Source: Rhodanobacter sp. ANJX3 (GTDB lineage: Bacteria > Pseudomonadota > Gammaproteobacteria > Xanthomonadales > Rhodanobacteraceae). Taken from it: a stretch of DNA of 64,000 bases. Location of the stretch: positions 372,001-436,000 of the forward strand of contig NZ_JACHCM010000002.1 of assembly GCF_014200755.1 (NCBI RefSeq). The letters run 5' to 3'. A program made the translations under genes and the position numbers. A model generated the notes under the pieces. The model was not told the origin of the DNA, searched no databases, and saw only the letters and a program-made list of their open reading frames with translations. Position 1 is the stretch's first letter; each line of letters starts with the position of its first letter. Below, in pieces: positions 44,798 through 54,761 of the stretch.

Positions 44798-45469
44798 ATG
44801 CGCATGCGCCATATTCTTTTCCATGCACTTCATTCCCGTCATCACCAGCACGACCACCTGCATCACGCCTTCGGCTTTGAACCGGGCCGCGACGAGGGGG
44901 ATCGGCATCAGCGGCACGCCGGCCGCGGTTTCGGTGGCCGCGGCGGCGGCGACTTCTTTGCGGACTTCAGCGAAGCGCGCGGCGGCGGCCGGCGCGGTGG
45001 CGGCCGGATGTTCGGTCACGGCGATCTCAAGCTGCTGCTGCTGGCGCTGATCGAGCAGCAACCGCGCCACGGTTACGAGCTGATCCGCATTATCGAGGAC
45101 ATGTTCCACGGCCAGTATTCGCCCAGCCCCGGCGCGATTTATCCCACCCTGACCATGCTGGAAGAACTGGGCTACGCCGAGGTCACCAACGAACAGGGCG
45201 GCCGCAAGCTTTACGCCATCACCGCGGCGGGCCGCGTCTATCTCGACGAAAACCGCGAGGCGGTGGACGCCGTCACCGCGCGCACCGAACACAGCGCCCG
45301 CATGGCCGCCAAGATGGCCGCGCCGATGGCGGTACGCAAAGCCATGCATGCGCTGAAGCACGCCCTGCTGATGCGCGGCAGCGACTGGAGCAAGGCCGAG
45401 GCGCAGCGCATCGCCGAGATACTCGACCGCGCGGCCAGCGACATCGCCAGCGGGGAGCGCCGTGACTGA
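44798..45469 (+). CDS. yqjI: YqjI-like PadR-family metal-responsive regulator with His-rich N terminus
   Basis: 223 residues. The first about 75 residues are rich in His and Gly (HHQHDHLHHAFGF, HQRHAGRGFGG), then MFGHGDLKLLLLALIEQQPRHGYELI starts the PadR winged helix, with SPSPGAIYPTLTMLEELGYAEV as the recognition-helix part and a C-terminal dimerisation helix region. The same architecture (His-rich leader plus PadR) defines E. coli YqjI, which responds to nickel/iron and represses yqjH; here the second gene downstream is yqjH-like. The His-rich leader is expected to bind metal. ATG 44798 is preferred over 44768 because the repeat array lies between them. Confidence 0.9.
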   Translation: MRMRHILFHALHSRHHQHDHLHHAFGFEPGRDEGDRHQRHAGRGFGGRGGGDFFADFSEARGGGRRGGGRMFGHGDLKLLLLALIEQQPRHGYELIRIIEDMFHGQYSPSPGAIYPTLTMLEELGYAEVTNEQGGRKLYAITAAGRVYLDENREAVDAVTARTEHSARMAAKMAAPMAVRKAMHALKHALLMRGSDWSKAEAQRIAEILDRAASDIASGERRD

Positions 45470-45662
45470 AACGCACGGCGACGCGCTCGCCATGGCGCAG
45501 CAGGTGCAGAGCTTCTTGCACGATCTGGCGAAGCTCGGCCTTACAGAAGCACGCGCTGAGCCGACGGCAACGGCGAACACCGTCACCGCTCGTCCATCGT
45601 CAGTCACCACCTTCGAGGTGCTGCGATCCCTCGCCGAACACGTCGGTTACCGTATCGCCTGA
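45462..45662 (+). CDS. Small hypothetical protein between PadR and siderophore-reductase genes
   Basis: 66 codons from a GTG that overlaps the PadR stop by 8 nt. The product starts MTETHGDALAMAQQVQSFLH and continues DLAKLGLTEARAEP, then a Thr/Ala-rich middle and FEVLRSLAEHVGYRIA. It has a plausible amphipathic helix and no known domain. Overlap with the regulator gene and codon use support translation, but no homology is recognised, so it may be a chance frame. Confidence 0.4.
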   Translation: MTETHGDALAMAQQVQSFLHDLAKLGLTEARAEPTATANTVTARPSSVTTFEVLRSLAEHVGYRIA

Positions 45663-45786
45663 TCGGCATCGATTCAGGGCCGCTCAACTCACACATCTTG
45701 CCATCGCCAACGCTTGGTCATCCAGACATGCGGGATGATCCAGAGCCCAGCCGGCACCCTTTCTTTTCAACAACGGGATTTTGCCG

Positions 45787-46587
45787 ATGACTACTCATAC
45801 CCATCAAATGCTGCGCCACCCGGTCAAATTTCGCACGCTGCAGGTACAGCGCGTCGAGCGACTGACGCCGCATATGCAGCGCGTAGTTTTCGTCAGCGAT
45901 GAGCTCGACGGTTTCGTCAGCGCGTCGCCGGACGATCACGTGAAACTGTTTTTCCCGAACAGCGCCGGCGAGATCGTGACACCGGTGATGGGCGACAACG
46001 GGCCGGAATATCCGCCGGGTCGCGAATACTCGCCCATGCGCGATTACACCCCGCGTCGCCACGATGCGTCGCGCAACGAACTGGCGATCGACTTCGTACT
46101 GCACGGCGACGGCCCGGCCTCGCTGTGGGCGGCGCAAGCCGCGCCGGGTCAGCGCATCGGCGCCGGCGGCCCGCGTGGCTCGTTCCTGGTCGCCAGCGAC
46201 TTCGACCACTACGTGCTGATCGGCGATGAAACCGCACTACCCGCCATCGGGCGCTGGCTGGGTGAAATGCCAGCCACCATGCGCGCCGATGTACTGGTGG
46301 AAATCCCCGACGCGCACGATCGCCAGCTGCTGCCATCGTCCGCCCAGGTCAACATCGTCTGGCTGGAGCGCAACGGTGAGCCGGCCGATCGCAGCGAATT
46401 GCTGGAACAGGCGTTGCGCCGGCTGCCCACGCCATCGGGCGACACCTTTTACTGGATCGCCACCGAATCGCGCCGCGCCCGCGCCATGCGAATCTGGCTC
46501 AGCGAGAAACGCCACGTGCCGAAGGAATGGGTAAAAGCCAAAGGCTACTGGAAGGCCGCTGCGGACGATGCCGATGACGATGGCTGA
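45787..46587 (+). CDS. yqjH: Siderophore-interacting protein, ferric-siderophore reductase (YqjH-like)
   Basis: 266-residue flavoprotein of the SIP/ViuB/YqjH family. FAD-binding motif MRDYTPRR (84-91; R-x-Y-T-P-R), then IDFVLHGDGPASLWAAQAAPGQRIGAGGPRGSF (101-133) and DHYVLIGDETALPAIGRWL for the NADPH-binding half; the C-terminal WVKAKGYWK is typical. It reduces ferric siderophores in the cytosol to release Fe(II). The ATG at 45787 is used; the frame also has a TTG at 45781. Third gene after the YqjI-like regulator (124 bp from the small ORF), matching the E. coli yqjI-yqjH pairing except that there the two genes are divergent. Confidence 0.93.
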   Translation: MTTHTHQMLRHPVKFRTLQVQRVERLTPHMQRVVFVSDELDGFVSASPDDHVKLFFPNSAGEIVTPVMGDNGPEYPPGREYSPMRDYTPRRHDASRNELAIDFVLHGDGPASLWAAQAAPGQRIGAGGPRGSFLVASDFDHYVLIGDETALPAIGRWLGEMPATMRADVLVEIPDAHDRQLLPSSAQVNIVWLERNGEPADRSELLEQALRRLPTPSGDTFYWIATESRRARAMRIWLSEKRHVPKEWVKAKGYWKAAADDADDDG

Positions 46588-46718
46588 TCCATGATGCGAC
46601 AGCTCGATGTCGTCTCATCGTCACGGCCCGTCGTGCGATCACCGCGCCGATACATGGTGTCGTCGTAAGCTCGCCGGTCACTGCAACGCTTTCGTTGCGG
46701 CCACAGCGAGCGAAGCGC

Positions 46719-47933
46719 ATGGATCTGAAAAGCGGCTATCCCTTCTGGGCGATCAAGAACGGCTTGATGCACGCCTTTCCGCAGTTGCAGGAGGACGTGC
46801 GCTGCGACGTGGCGGTGATTGGCGGCGGCATCAGCGGCGCATTGATCGCCGACGAACTGGCTGCCCACGGTCACGACGTGGTGGTCGTGGAAGAACGTGA
46901 CGTCGGCTGGGGCAGCTCCGCTGCCAGCACCGCATTGCTGCAATATGAAATCGACACGCCGATGATCGATCTGGCCAAACGCTATGGCGAAGACGATGCC
47001 GCCCTCGCCTATCGCGCCTGCGCCGACGCGATCCATCAGCTGCAGTCGCTTGCGGGCGATATCCGCGACGTCGATTTCGCCCGCATGCACAGCGTCTACT
47101 ATGCCAGCCGACGTCACCACGTGCCGGACGTCCGCGACGAAATGGCGCTGCGCAAGAAACACGGATTCGAGGTGAGCTGGCTGGAGCCCGAGGCGCTGAT
47201 GGCGGATTACGGCATCCGCGCGCCGGGAGCGATTCTCAGCCAGCTGGCGGCGCGGATCGATCCGTATCGCATGGCCTATCGCCTGCTGGCGCGGCTGGAA
47301 AAACGCGGAACCGGCGTGTTCGACCGCACGCGCATCGAACGCCTGGAAACGCATGCCCGCGGCGTCACCCTGCACACGGCCCAGGGCGCGCAGATTCGTG
47401 CAGGTCACGTCGTTTTCGCCGCTGGCTACGCCAGCCAGCACTGGCTGGATCAGCACGTAGCCGACAACCGCAGCAGTTATGCCTTCATCACCGATCCGCT
47501 CGATGCCGATACGCTGGGTGCGCTGGGCGAAACGATGGTGTGGGAATCGGCGCGGCCATATCTCTATCTGCGCAGCACCGGCGATGGCCGGCTGCTGGTC
47601 GGCGGCGAGGACGACGCGGTCGATATTCCCTCGCGCCGCGACGCGCGCGTGCAAAAGAAAGCACAGCGACTGGTACAGAAAGTCGCACGCTCGATTCCCG
47701 GCCTCGAGCTGAAACCCGCCTTCGCCTGGGCCGGCACCTTTGCCGAAACCGAGGACGGCCTGCCGTTTTTCGGCGCGCATGCGCAGCACGGTCCGCGAGC
47801 ACAGTTTGCCATGGCCTATGGCGGCAATGGCATCACTTACAGCATGCTGGGGGCGGGGCTGATCCGGGCCTTGATCGAGCGCCGCAAACATCCGCTGGCG
47901 GCGCTGTTCTCATTTGATCGTTTGGATCGCTGA
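46719..47933 (+). CDS. FAD-dependent oxidoreductase (DAO family)
   Basis: 404 residues. N-terminal Rossmann motif VAVIGGGISGALIADELAAHGHDVVVVEERDVGWGSSAAS (about 30-69), DAO/glycine-oxidase-type fold with the middle substrate region (LEPEALMADYGI, GAILSQLAARIDPYRMAYRLL), then DGLPFFGAHAQHG and MAYGGNGITYSMLGAGLI at the C terminus for the flavin. Members oxidise amino acids or related amines; the precise substrate is unknown. Start ATG 46719; the frame extends to 46695 without domain content. It follows the YqjH-like gene on the same strand by about 130 bp. Confidence 0.92.
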   Translation: MDLKSGYPFWAIKNGLMHAFPQLQEDVRCDVAVIGGGISGALIADELAAHGHDVVVVEERDVGWGSSAASTALLQYEIDTPMIDLAKRYGEDDAALAYRACADAIHQLQSLAGDIRDVDFARMHSVYYASRRHHVPDVRDEMALRKKHGFEVSWLEPEALMADYGIRAPGAILSQLAARIDPYRMAYRLLARLEKRGTGVFDRTRIERLETHARGVTLHTAQGAQIRAGHVVFAAGYASQHWLDQHVADNRSSYAFITDPLDADTLGALGETMVWESARPYLYLRSTGDGRLLVGGEDDAVDIPSRRDARVQKKAQRLVQKVARSIPGLELKPAFAWAGTFAETEDGLPFFGAHAQHGPRAQFAMAYGGNGITYSMLGAGLIRALIERRKHPLAALFSFDRLDR

Positions 47934-47984
47934 GCGAGCGGCCGCCACACCCGATATTTTTTCTACGGACTCCTGAGGAATGCC

Positions 47985-48365
47985 ATGAATGCGATTTATC
48001 TGTGGGTGAACGCTGCGATTTACGGCATCTTCGCGATTCTTTGTACGGTCAAGGCCAGCGCGACGTCGAAGTCGATCGGCTTTCTTTCGCTCAACAACGG
48101 CGGCATGGCCGAATATGTCACCGTCTACGGTGGCATGGAGCTGGGCCTCGGCATCATCTTCGCGTGGCTGGCATGGCGGCCGGAGTTGCATCGTACCGGC
48201 ATCGTTCTCGCACTGGCGCTGTACGCACCGCTGGTGATCTTTCGCTGGATCAGCGTGGCCCGATACTGGCCCGTGCAGAGCTTGACCCTGGGTACCGGCG
48301 CGCTGGAGACCACGCTGCTGGTGCTCGCCATCGCGCTGTGGCTGGCACAGCGCCATGCGGTTTGA
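47985..48365 (+). CDS. DUF4345-like four-helix membrane protein
   Basis: 126 residues, four predicted TM segments (about 4-24, 46-66, 74-92, 103-121). The Y-x-G-M-E-L-G-L-G motif (VYGGMELGLGIIFAWLAW) and the phrase FRWISVARY match the DUF4345 type of small inner-membrane proteins. Function unknown. Good ribosome site (CTGAGGAATGCC) before ATG 47985. It overlaps no gene but ends 91 bp before the hydrolase lipoprotein gene and follows the FAD oxidoreductase by 51 bp, so the three may be one operon. Confidence 0.8.
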   Translation: MNAIYLWVNAAIYGIFAILCTVKASATSKSIGFLSLNNGGMAEYVTVYGGMELGLGIIFAWLAWRPELHRTGIVLALALYAPLVIFRWISVARYWPVQSLTLGTGALETTLLVLAIALWLAQRHAV

Positions 48366-48456
48366 TCGACGCCCGCACCTGGGCAATCGCGACTTTCTCG
48401 GCATACCCGCTGCGCGAACGGCGAAAGCCGACAACCGTGCGGAAATACTACTTCTG

Positions 48457-49248
48457 ATGAAAACACGCATTTTTTGGCTCGGCGTTCGCCATTGGGCGCT
48501 GCTGTTCGCACTGGTCTTGCTGAGCGGGTGCTACCCCATCGGCAACGCTACCCGACCGATTCCTACCGCCTTCGTGCCCGCACCGCAAACTGCGCATCGG
48601 CTGGTGGTGTTTCTGCCCGGCCGCGGCGACGATCTGGACGGGCTGAAGAAAAGCGGTATCGCGCAGATCATCCAGCGCGAATGGCCCGATGCCGACGTCG
48701 AGCTTGCCGCCGTCACCATGGCGTACTACCTCGACGGTCACGCCACACTGCGACTGCATAACGAAGTGATGCTGCCCGCGCTCAAACATGGCTACGAACA
48801 AATCTGGCTGGCCGGCACCTCGCTGGGCGGCATGGGCACGCTGACCTACGACCGCGATTATCCGGGCGAGATCTACGGCATGATTCTGCTGGCGCCCTAT
48901 CTGGGCGACAGCACCGTGCCGAAAGAGATCGCCGCCGCGGGCGGCCTGGAACCATGGAACCCCGGACCCGCCGAAACGCTGGGGCCGAACACCTGGCAGC
49001 GAGAGCTATGGCGCTATCTGAAAACCTGGTCGGTGGATCCGGCCAGGGGCCGCCATGTCTGGCTGGGCTATGGCGACCACGACCGCCTGCGCAAGGAGAT
49101 CGAACTGATGTCCCCGACCCTGCGCAGCTCTCATGTGCTGATGGTCCCGGGCGGGCACAACTGGCAGACGTGGAAAGTGGCTGCGCCACAGTTGCTGCAG
49201 GATGCCTCGCGCGACGCCGAAACGCCTCCGACGCACGCGCACAACTAG
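48457..49248 (+). CDS. Alpha/beta-hydrolase lipoprotein
   Basis: 263 residues. N-terminal signal with lipobox LLSGC (21-25), so probably membrane-anchored. The hydrolase fold: VVFLPGRGDDL (50-60) as the oxyanion region, the nucleophile elbow AGTSLGGMG (119-127, Ser122), then MILLAPYLG, WLGYGDHDRL (acid) and VPGGHNWQTW (His). An esterase- or lipase-like enzyme of unknown substrate. Start ATG 48457; the frame runs open upstream but without similarity. Followed by the convergent DUF2256 gene. Confidence 0.88.
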   Translation: MKTRIFWLGVRHWALLFALVLLSGCYPIGNATRPIPTAFVPAPQTAHRLVVFLPGRGDDLDGLKKSGIAQIIQREWPDADVELAAVTMAYYLDGHATLRLHNEVMLPALKHGYEQIWLAGTSLGGMGTLTYDRDYPGEIYGMILLAPYLGDSTVPKEIAAAGGLEPWNPGPAETLGPNTWQRELWRYLKTWSVDPARGRHVWLGYGDHDRLRKEIELMSPTLRSSHVLMVPGGHNWQTWKVAAPQLLQDASRDAETPPTHAHN

Positions 49249-49280
49249 GCTCAATGCGGTTTGTCCGGCGACGCCGACGC

Positions 49281-49439
49281 TCAGAAGTCGATCGACAGAA
49301 TCTTGCCGCGCGGCGTGCCCTTGCGGCAGGCATCCGAGCAATAGATCACCTGATCCCAGTCGCGCGACCATTTTTTGCGCCATGCAAACTCCCGCCGACA
49401 GACCGGACAGATTTTGCGGGGCAGCTCGCTTTTCTTCAT
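49281..49439 (-). CDS. DUF2256-family zinc-ribbon-like protein
   Basis: 52 residues: [20 protein letters not shown], then [20 protein letters not shown]. This matches the DUF2256 pattern, CPVCxRxFxWRKKWxRxWxxVxYCSxxCR, four Cys in a likely zinc ribbon. Usually located next to photolyase/cryptochrome-like genes in other bacteria; no such gene is seen here. Start ATG 49439; an upstream ATG at 49487 adds unrelated residues. Confidence 0.9.
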   Translation of the reverse strand: MKKSELPRKICPVCRREFAWRKKWSRDWDQVIYCSDACRKGTPRGKILSIDF

Positions 49440-49470
49440 GCTCGGATGGCTATGCCAAGGAGTGAAATGA

Positions 49471-49506
49471 CCAGCAAGGCGCGGCATCGATACCGCGCCT
49501 TGTTGG
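49471..49506. terminator. Long inverted repeat between DUF2256 and aldo/keto reductase genes
   Basis: Perfect 10-bp arms CAAGGCGCGG/CCGCGCCTTG, extended by a further, less perfect CCAG/TTGG, surround an 8-nt loop. It lies just after the aldo/keto reductase stop (49528, minus strand). A terminator for that gene is likely; the T tract is weak. Confidence 0.55.
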
Positions 49507-49527
49507 ATAGACGTCTAGCCGTCCAGA

Positions 49528-50559
<1,032 letters not shown>

Positions 50560-50782
50560 GGGGGTTCCTTTTTGCTGGGGGGACGGAAACGGAGAGATCC
50601 AAACTTGCTGGCGAAGGACAAGCAAACACGCCATCTCTAATCCGTCATATCACCATGCGTTCGCCCGCCGCGGGAAGCAAGGGCTACGGGCACGGATGAC
50701 TTTTCTTTCATGTTGCGTTGCGTCATAGAAGCGTAAACTTCAACCACCTGCGCAACGCAGGGCCATCACTCCTCCGTGCGAC

Positions 50783-51997
50783 ATGCCAGACGCCTCCTAC
50801 GCCCCCTCCGTTTCCCATGCGAGCGCCCAGCCGCGCCGTTTCAGCGTGATCGGTCCGATTCTCAGCACGGTGGCGTTCACCTTCTTCACCTATCTCACCA
50901 TCGGCCTGTCGCTGGCGGTACTGCCCGGGTTCGTGCACAGCACGCTCGGTTTCGGCGCGGTGGTGGCCGGGCTATCGATCAGCATGCAGTACGTCGCCAC
51001 CTTGATCAGCCGCGCCCGCGCCGGGCATATGGCCGACACCCTCGGTCCGAAACGCACGGTACTTACCGGGCTGGTGATGTGCGGCGTCAGCGGACTGCTG
51101 CTGATGCTCGGTGCGCTGGCGGTAGCGGTGCCGGCGCTGAGCCTTGGCCTGATTCTTATCGCGCGACTGGCCCTGGGCTGCGCCGAAAGCTGCGTGGGCA
51201 CGGGCGCCATCGCCTGGGGCATGGGCCAGGTCGGGCACCAGCATACGGCGCGGGTGATTTCCTGGAACGGCGTGGCAACCTACGGCGCCATCGCCGCCGG
51301 TGCGCCGCTCGGCGTGCTGATCGCGCACAGTTTCGGCTTCGCCGCCATCGGTGCGGTGTCGCTGAGCATGATGGTGATCGCTTTTCCGCTGGCCCGACGC
51401 AAGCGGGCCACCGCGGTCGCCGCTGGCGAACGCGCGTCGATCCGCAGCGTAGCCGCACGTGTGTTGCCGCACGGCATCGGCCTGGCGCTGGGCTCGCTCG
51501 GCTTCGGCTGCATCGCGACCTTCATTACCCTGCTCTACCTCGCACACGGCTGGACCGGCGCCGCGCTGACGCTGAGCATCTTCGGCGTGATGTTTGTCGG
51601 CACGCGCTTCGTGTTCGGCACGATGATCGGCCGCGTCGGCGGCTACCGCGTGGCAATGGTGTCGTTCGCCGTCGAAGCCGTCGGCCTGGCGATGCTGTGG
51701 CTGGCCAGCGATATGGGCCTGGCCGCCGCCGGTGCCGCCGTGGCGGGGCTGGGGTTTTCGCTGGTATTCCCGGCCCTTGGCGTCGAGGCCGTCAACCGCG
51801 TGCCGGAAAACAGCCGCGGCGCGGCGATCGGCGTGTTCTCGGTCTTTCTCGATGTCGCCATGGTCGCCGTCGGACCGCTCGGTGGATGGATCGCGTCGGG
51901 CATGGGCTTCAGCCGCGTCTACGGTTTCGCCGCGCTGGCGGCCGTGGTCGCGGTGGCATTGACGCTGATGTTGAAAAAACGGTCGGAACGCCCCTGA
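50783..51997 (+). CDS. MFS transporter (arabinose-efflux/YhhS-like)
   Basis: 404 residues with about 12 hydrophobic helices. The intracellular loop SRARAGHMADTLGPKRTVLTG carries the MFS signature (G-x-x-x-D-x-x-G-x-K/R-R) and ARLALGCAESCVGTGAIAWGMG lies in the N-terminal half; the C-terminal half has GVEAVNRVPENSRGAAIGVFSVFLD. This is the YhhS-like set of drug/sugar efflux pumps; substrate unknown. Starts at ATG 50783 after a short A-rich region; no obvious local regulator gene. Confidence 0.9.
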   Translation: MPDASYAPSVSHASAQPRRFSVIGPILSTVAFTFFTYLTIGLSLAVLPGFVHSTLGFGAVVAGLSISMQYVATLISRARAGHMADTLGPKRTVLTGLVMCGVSGLLLMLGALAVAVPALSLGLILIARLALGCAESCVGTGAIAWGMGQVGHQHTARVISWNGVATYGAIAAGAPLGVLIAHSFGFAAIGAVSLSMMVIAFPLARRKRATAVAAGERASIRSVAARVLPHGIGLALGSLGFGCIATFITLLYLAHGWTGAALTLSIFGVMFVGTRFVFGTMIGRVGGYRVAMVSFAVEAVGLAMLWLASDMGLAAAGAAVAGLGFSLVFPALGVEAVNRVPENSRGAAIGVFSVFLDVAMVAVGPLGGWIASGMGFSRVYGFAALAAVVAVALTLMLKKRSERP

Positions 51998-52141
51998 GCG
52001 TTGCCAGCGGCTGAGCATTTCGTCCATGACACCGTGCCGGCCTGCCGATCGACAGCGCATCGACGGCACACATCGCGTACGTGTAGCCGTCTTCACTCCA
52101 TAGGTCGGCGAAATACGCTATTAATACGCGCAGCAGACTTG

Positions 52142-53419
52142 ATGGGGATGGTGCAACGCGTGGCCTCTGAGATTGAAGAGCGGCGCATGGCCGTCGCCGA
52201 TTTGGACATTGGCATGTTCGTGTGCCGGCTGGACCGACCCTGGGAAGAAACCTCGTACCCGTTGCAGGGTGTGGAACTGTTGACCGAGGAGGATCTCGGC
52301 ACCATCCGTGAGCTGTGCGAATACGTCTATATCGACGCGCACCGGCAGATATCGATGGAACGACCCACGACGCTCACCCGCACGCGGCTGGACGAATCGC
52401 GCTTCGACGGAACGATCAAATACGCGGACACGGCGCCGGTCGACGAGGAAGCACCCCGTGCGCGCGAAGCGTTCAACAACGCCACCGCGATGGTCGACCG
52501 CATTTTCGAGGACGTCACCAGCGGCCGCGAGTTGTCGGTGGAACACGTGGAAAACGCCGTGCGTCCGCTGGTCGCCAGCGTACTGCGCAGTGCGGACGCG
52601 TTTTTCTGGATCGAAGGTCTGAAAGGTCACGACAGCTATTCCTACAGCCATGCCATCGGCTGCAGCGCGCTGGCCGCGGCGTTCGGCCGCCACATGGGTT
52701 TTGCCGAAGACACCATCATCAGCCTGGCCGCCGGCGGCCTGCTGATGGATATCGGCAAGACCCAACTGCCGCAGTCCCTGCTGCAGGGCACCGGCAAGCT
52801 GACCTCGGCCCAATCGAAAAAGCTGCAGTCGCATGTGGCGCGCGGCATGAAAATCGTCGAGCAGTCGGGCATCACCGATCAGGATGTGCTCGACATCGTA
52901 CGCACGCATCACGAGCGCATGGATGGCAGCGGCTACCCGGACGGCCTGACCGGCGACCTCACCCCGATCACCGGACGCATGCTTGCGATCATCGACGCGT
53001 ACGATGCCATGATCAGCCCGCGCCCCTACCGCGCCGCCATCTCACGCCACCAGGCGCTGCGCCAGATCTACGCCGGGCGCGACACGCTGTTCCAGACCGA
53101 ACTGGTCGAGCAGTTTCAGGTATGCCTCGGCGTGTATCCCACCGGCTCGCTGGTCGAGTTGAGCACTGGCGAGGTCGCGGTAGTCATGGCGCAGAATCAG
53201 GTCCGGCGCCTGCGGCCGAAGGTGGTCATCCTCACCGACGCGGACAAGCAGCCGGTAAACGATTTTCGCCAGCTCGACCTGATGAATCAGGATGAGCCTG
53301 TGAAATCATCCAAGGACAAGAAAAACGTCGCCCGCACCGTCACGCGCATGATCGACATCGTGCGCAGCCTTGCCTCCGGCGACTATGGCATCAACGCCGC
53401 CGAACTGTTTCTGCATTGA
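52142..53419 (+). CDS. DUF3391/HD-GYP protein with altered HD motif
   Basis: 425 residues: an N-terminal DUF3391 domain (about 14-125; LDIGMFVCRLDRPW), then an HD-GYP phosphodiesterase domain (about 150-345). HD-GYP enzymes hydrolyse c-di-GMP at a metal site that includes a HD pair. Here the place of the HDIGK motif reads LLMDIGK (200-206), so the first His is replaced by Met202; the second half, THHERMDGSGYPDGL (255-269), is intact. It may be inactive or use a reduced metal site. Start ATG 52142 (ATG 52148 possible). Followed after 16 bp by an EAL gene, with GAGG as its ribosome site. Confidence 0.88.
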   Translation: MGMVQRVASEIEERRMAVADLDIGMFVCRLDRPWEETSYPLQGVELLTEEDLGTIRELCEYVYIDAHRQISMERPTTLTRTRLDESRFDGTIKYADTAPVDEEAPRAREAFNNATAMVDRIFEDVTSGRELSVEHVENAVRPLVASVLRSADAFFWIEGLKGHDSYSYSHAIGCSALAAAFGRHMGFAEDTIISLAAGGLLMDIGKTQLPQSLLQGTGKLTSAQSKKLQSHVARGMKIVEQSGITDQDVLDIVRTHHERMDGSGYPDGLTGDLTPITGRMLAIIDAYDAMISPRPYRAAISRHQALRQIYAGRDTLFQTELVEQFQVCLGVYPTGSLVELSTGEVAVVMAQNQVRRLRPKVVILTDADKQPVNDFRQLDLMNQDEPVKSSKDKKNVARTVTRMIDIVRSLASGDYGINAAELFLH

Positions 53420-53435
53420 CGAGGATTCCCGGGCG

Positions 53436-54713
53436 ATGATGAATCGGGAAGCCCTCTTTGCCGCGATCCAGACGCAGGTGGAATGGGCCGCGGCCGAAGC
53501 CGGCAGCTTCGCCGTCATCATCCTACGGGTGCGTGGATTGCGCGACATCGCGCTACGCTTCGGCTATGCCCAAGGTGAGCTGGCGGAAGATCGGGCACGT
53601 GTTCTGATCGAGCAATCCATGCGGCCGATGGATCAGGTGTTTCGCGCCGGCGACGACAGCTTCGCGCTGGTACTGCCGCAGATGCGTCACCAAAACCATA
53701 CACTGCTTGCCGCGACGCGGCTGATCCGTGCGTTCGAGCTGCCGATGAATGCCGGCACCACGCCCTGGCACGGCCACGCCCTGATGGGCATTGCGCTGTA
53801 TCCACACGATGGGATCGACGCCGACGCGCTTTGCCGGCATGCAGAGATGGCGCTGGACGACGCGCTACGCCGCGGCGACCAGTACGCGTTCTACCAGCCG
53901 CAGGACAAGCAGGTGGAGATCGTCCACGAAGAACTGCGCGATGCGATCGACACCAATCGCCTGCGCGCGTATTTTCAGCCCGTATGGGATCTGCAGCGTC
54001 ATCGCGTGGCCGGCGTCGAATCGCTGGCCCGCTGGACCAGCGAGCAGCACGGCGAGGTATCGCCGGCCAACTTCGTACCCTTCGCCGAGCAGAGCGATCT
54101 GATCTCGGCGCTGACCCGCTGGAGCATCAACGCCACCCTGCGCCACGCGGCGCCGCTGCGCGGCGCACACGAGCTGACCTTTGCGATCAATTTTTCGCCG
54201 CGCGTATTCTCCAAGCCCGGCATCGTCGAGCAGCTGATGGACGCGCTGGACATCTGGGGCGTGGCACCGACCAGCGTCATCGCCGAAGTGACGGAGACCG
54301 CGCTGGTCAACGATCTGGAACTGAGCCTGCGGGTGCTCGCTCGCCTGCGCGATCGCGGCGTCGGCATCGCCATCGACGACTTCGGCACCGGCTACGCCTC
54401 GATCGCCTATCTGCGTAAATTCCCCGCGACCGAGCTGAAGATCGACCAGTCGCTGATCGCCGACATGCGCGACGACATGCAGACGGCCAAGCTGGTTCGC
54501 GCCATCGTCAACATGTCCCATCACATGGACCTGACTGTCGTCGCCGAGGGTGTGGAAGATCAGGCCACGCAGAAGCTGCTGGCCGAGATGGGCTGCGACT
54601 ACGCCCAGGGCTATCACCTGGGGCGACCCGAGCCGGCGGCCGATTTCGTGGCGCGCTTCAAGGCGCTGCCGATCCCGTCGGCAGCGGAACCGCCCGCGTC
54701 GGACGACGCATGA
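53436..54713 (+). CDS. Degenerate-GGDEF/EAL protein (probable c-di-GMP phosphodiesterase)
   Basis: 425 residues. An N-terminal GGDEF-like domain (about 5-155) has RAGDDSFAL (70-78) instead of GG(D/E)EF, so cyclase activity is not expected. The EAL domain (about 165-415) has VESLARW (194-200, Glu195) in place of EAL, but the metal and catalytic residues INFSP (Asn252), VTET, IDDFGTGYAS (Asp314/Asp315), LKIDQS (Lys335), AEGVE (Glu371) and QGYHLGR (Gln391) are present, so hydrolysis is plausible. Coupled downstream of the HD-GYP gene (16-bp gap), making a two-gene c-di-GMP degradation/binding unit. Confidence 0.9.
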   Translation: MMNREALFAAIQTQVEWAAAEAGSFAVIILRVRGLRDIALRFGYAQGELAEDRARVLIEQSMRPMDQVFRAGDDSFALVLPQMRHQNHTLLAATRLIRAFELPMNAGTTPWHGHALMGIALYPHDGIDADALCRHAEMALDDALRRGDQYAFYQPQDKQVEIVHEELRDAIDTNRLRAYFQPVWDLQRHRVAGVESLARWTSEQHGEVSPANFVPFAEQSDLISALTRWSINATLRHAAPLRGAHELTFAINFSPRVFSKPGIVEQLMDALDIWGVAPTSVIAEVTETALVNDLELSLRVLARLRDRGVGIAIDDFGTGYASIAYLRKFPATELKIDQSLIADMRDDMQTAKLVRAIVNMSHHMDLTVVAEGVEDQATQKLLAEMGCDYAQGYHLGRPEPAADFVARFKALPIPSAAEPPASDDA

Positions 54714-54761
54714 GCCGACGCGCGATTTGCAAGGTTGCCCCAACGCTCTGCGAGTATTCCC

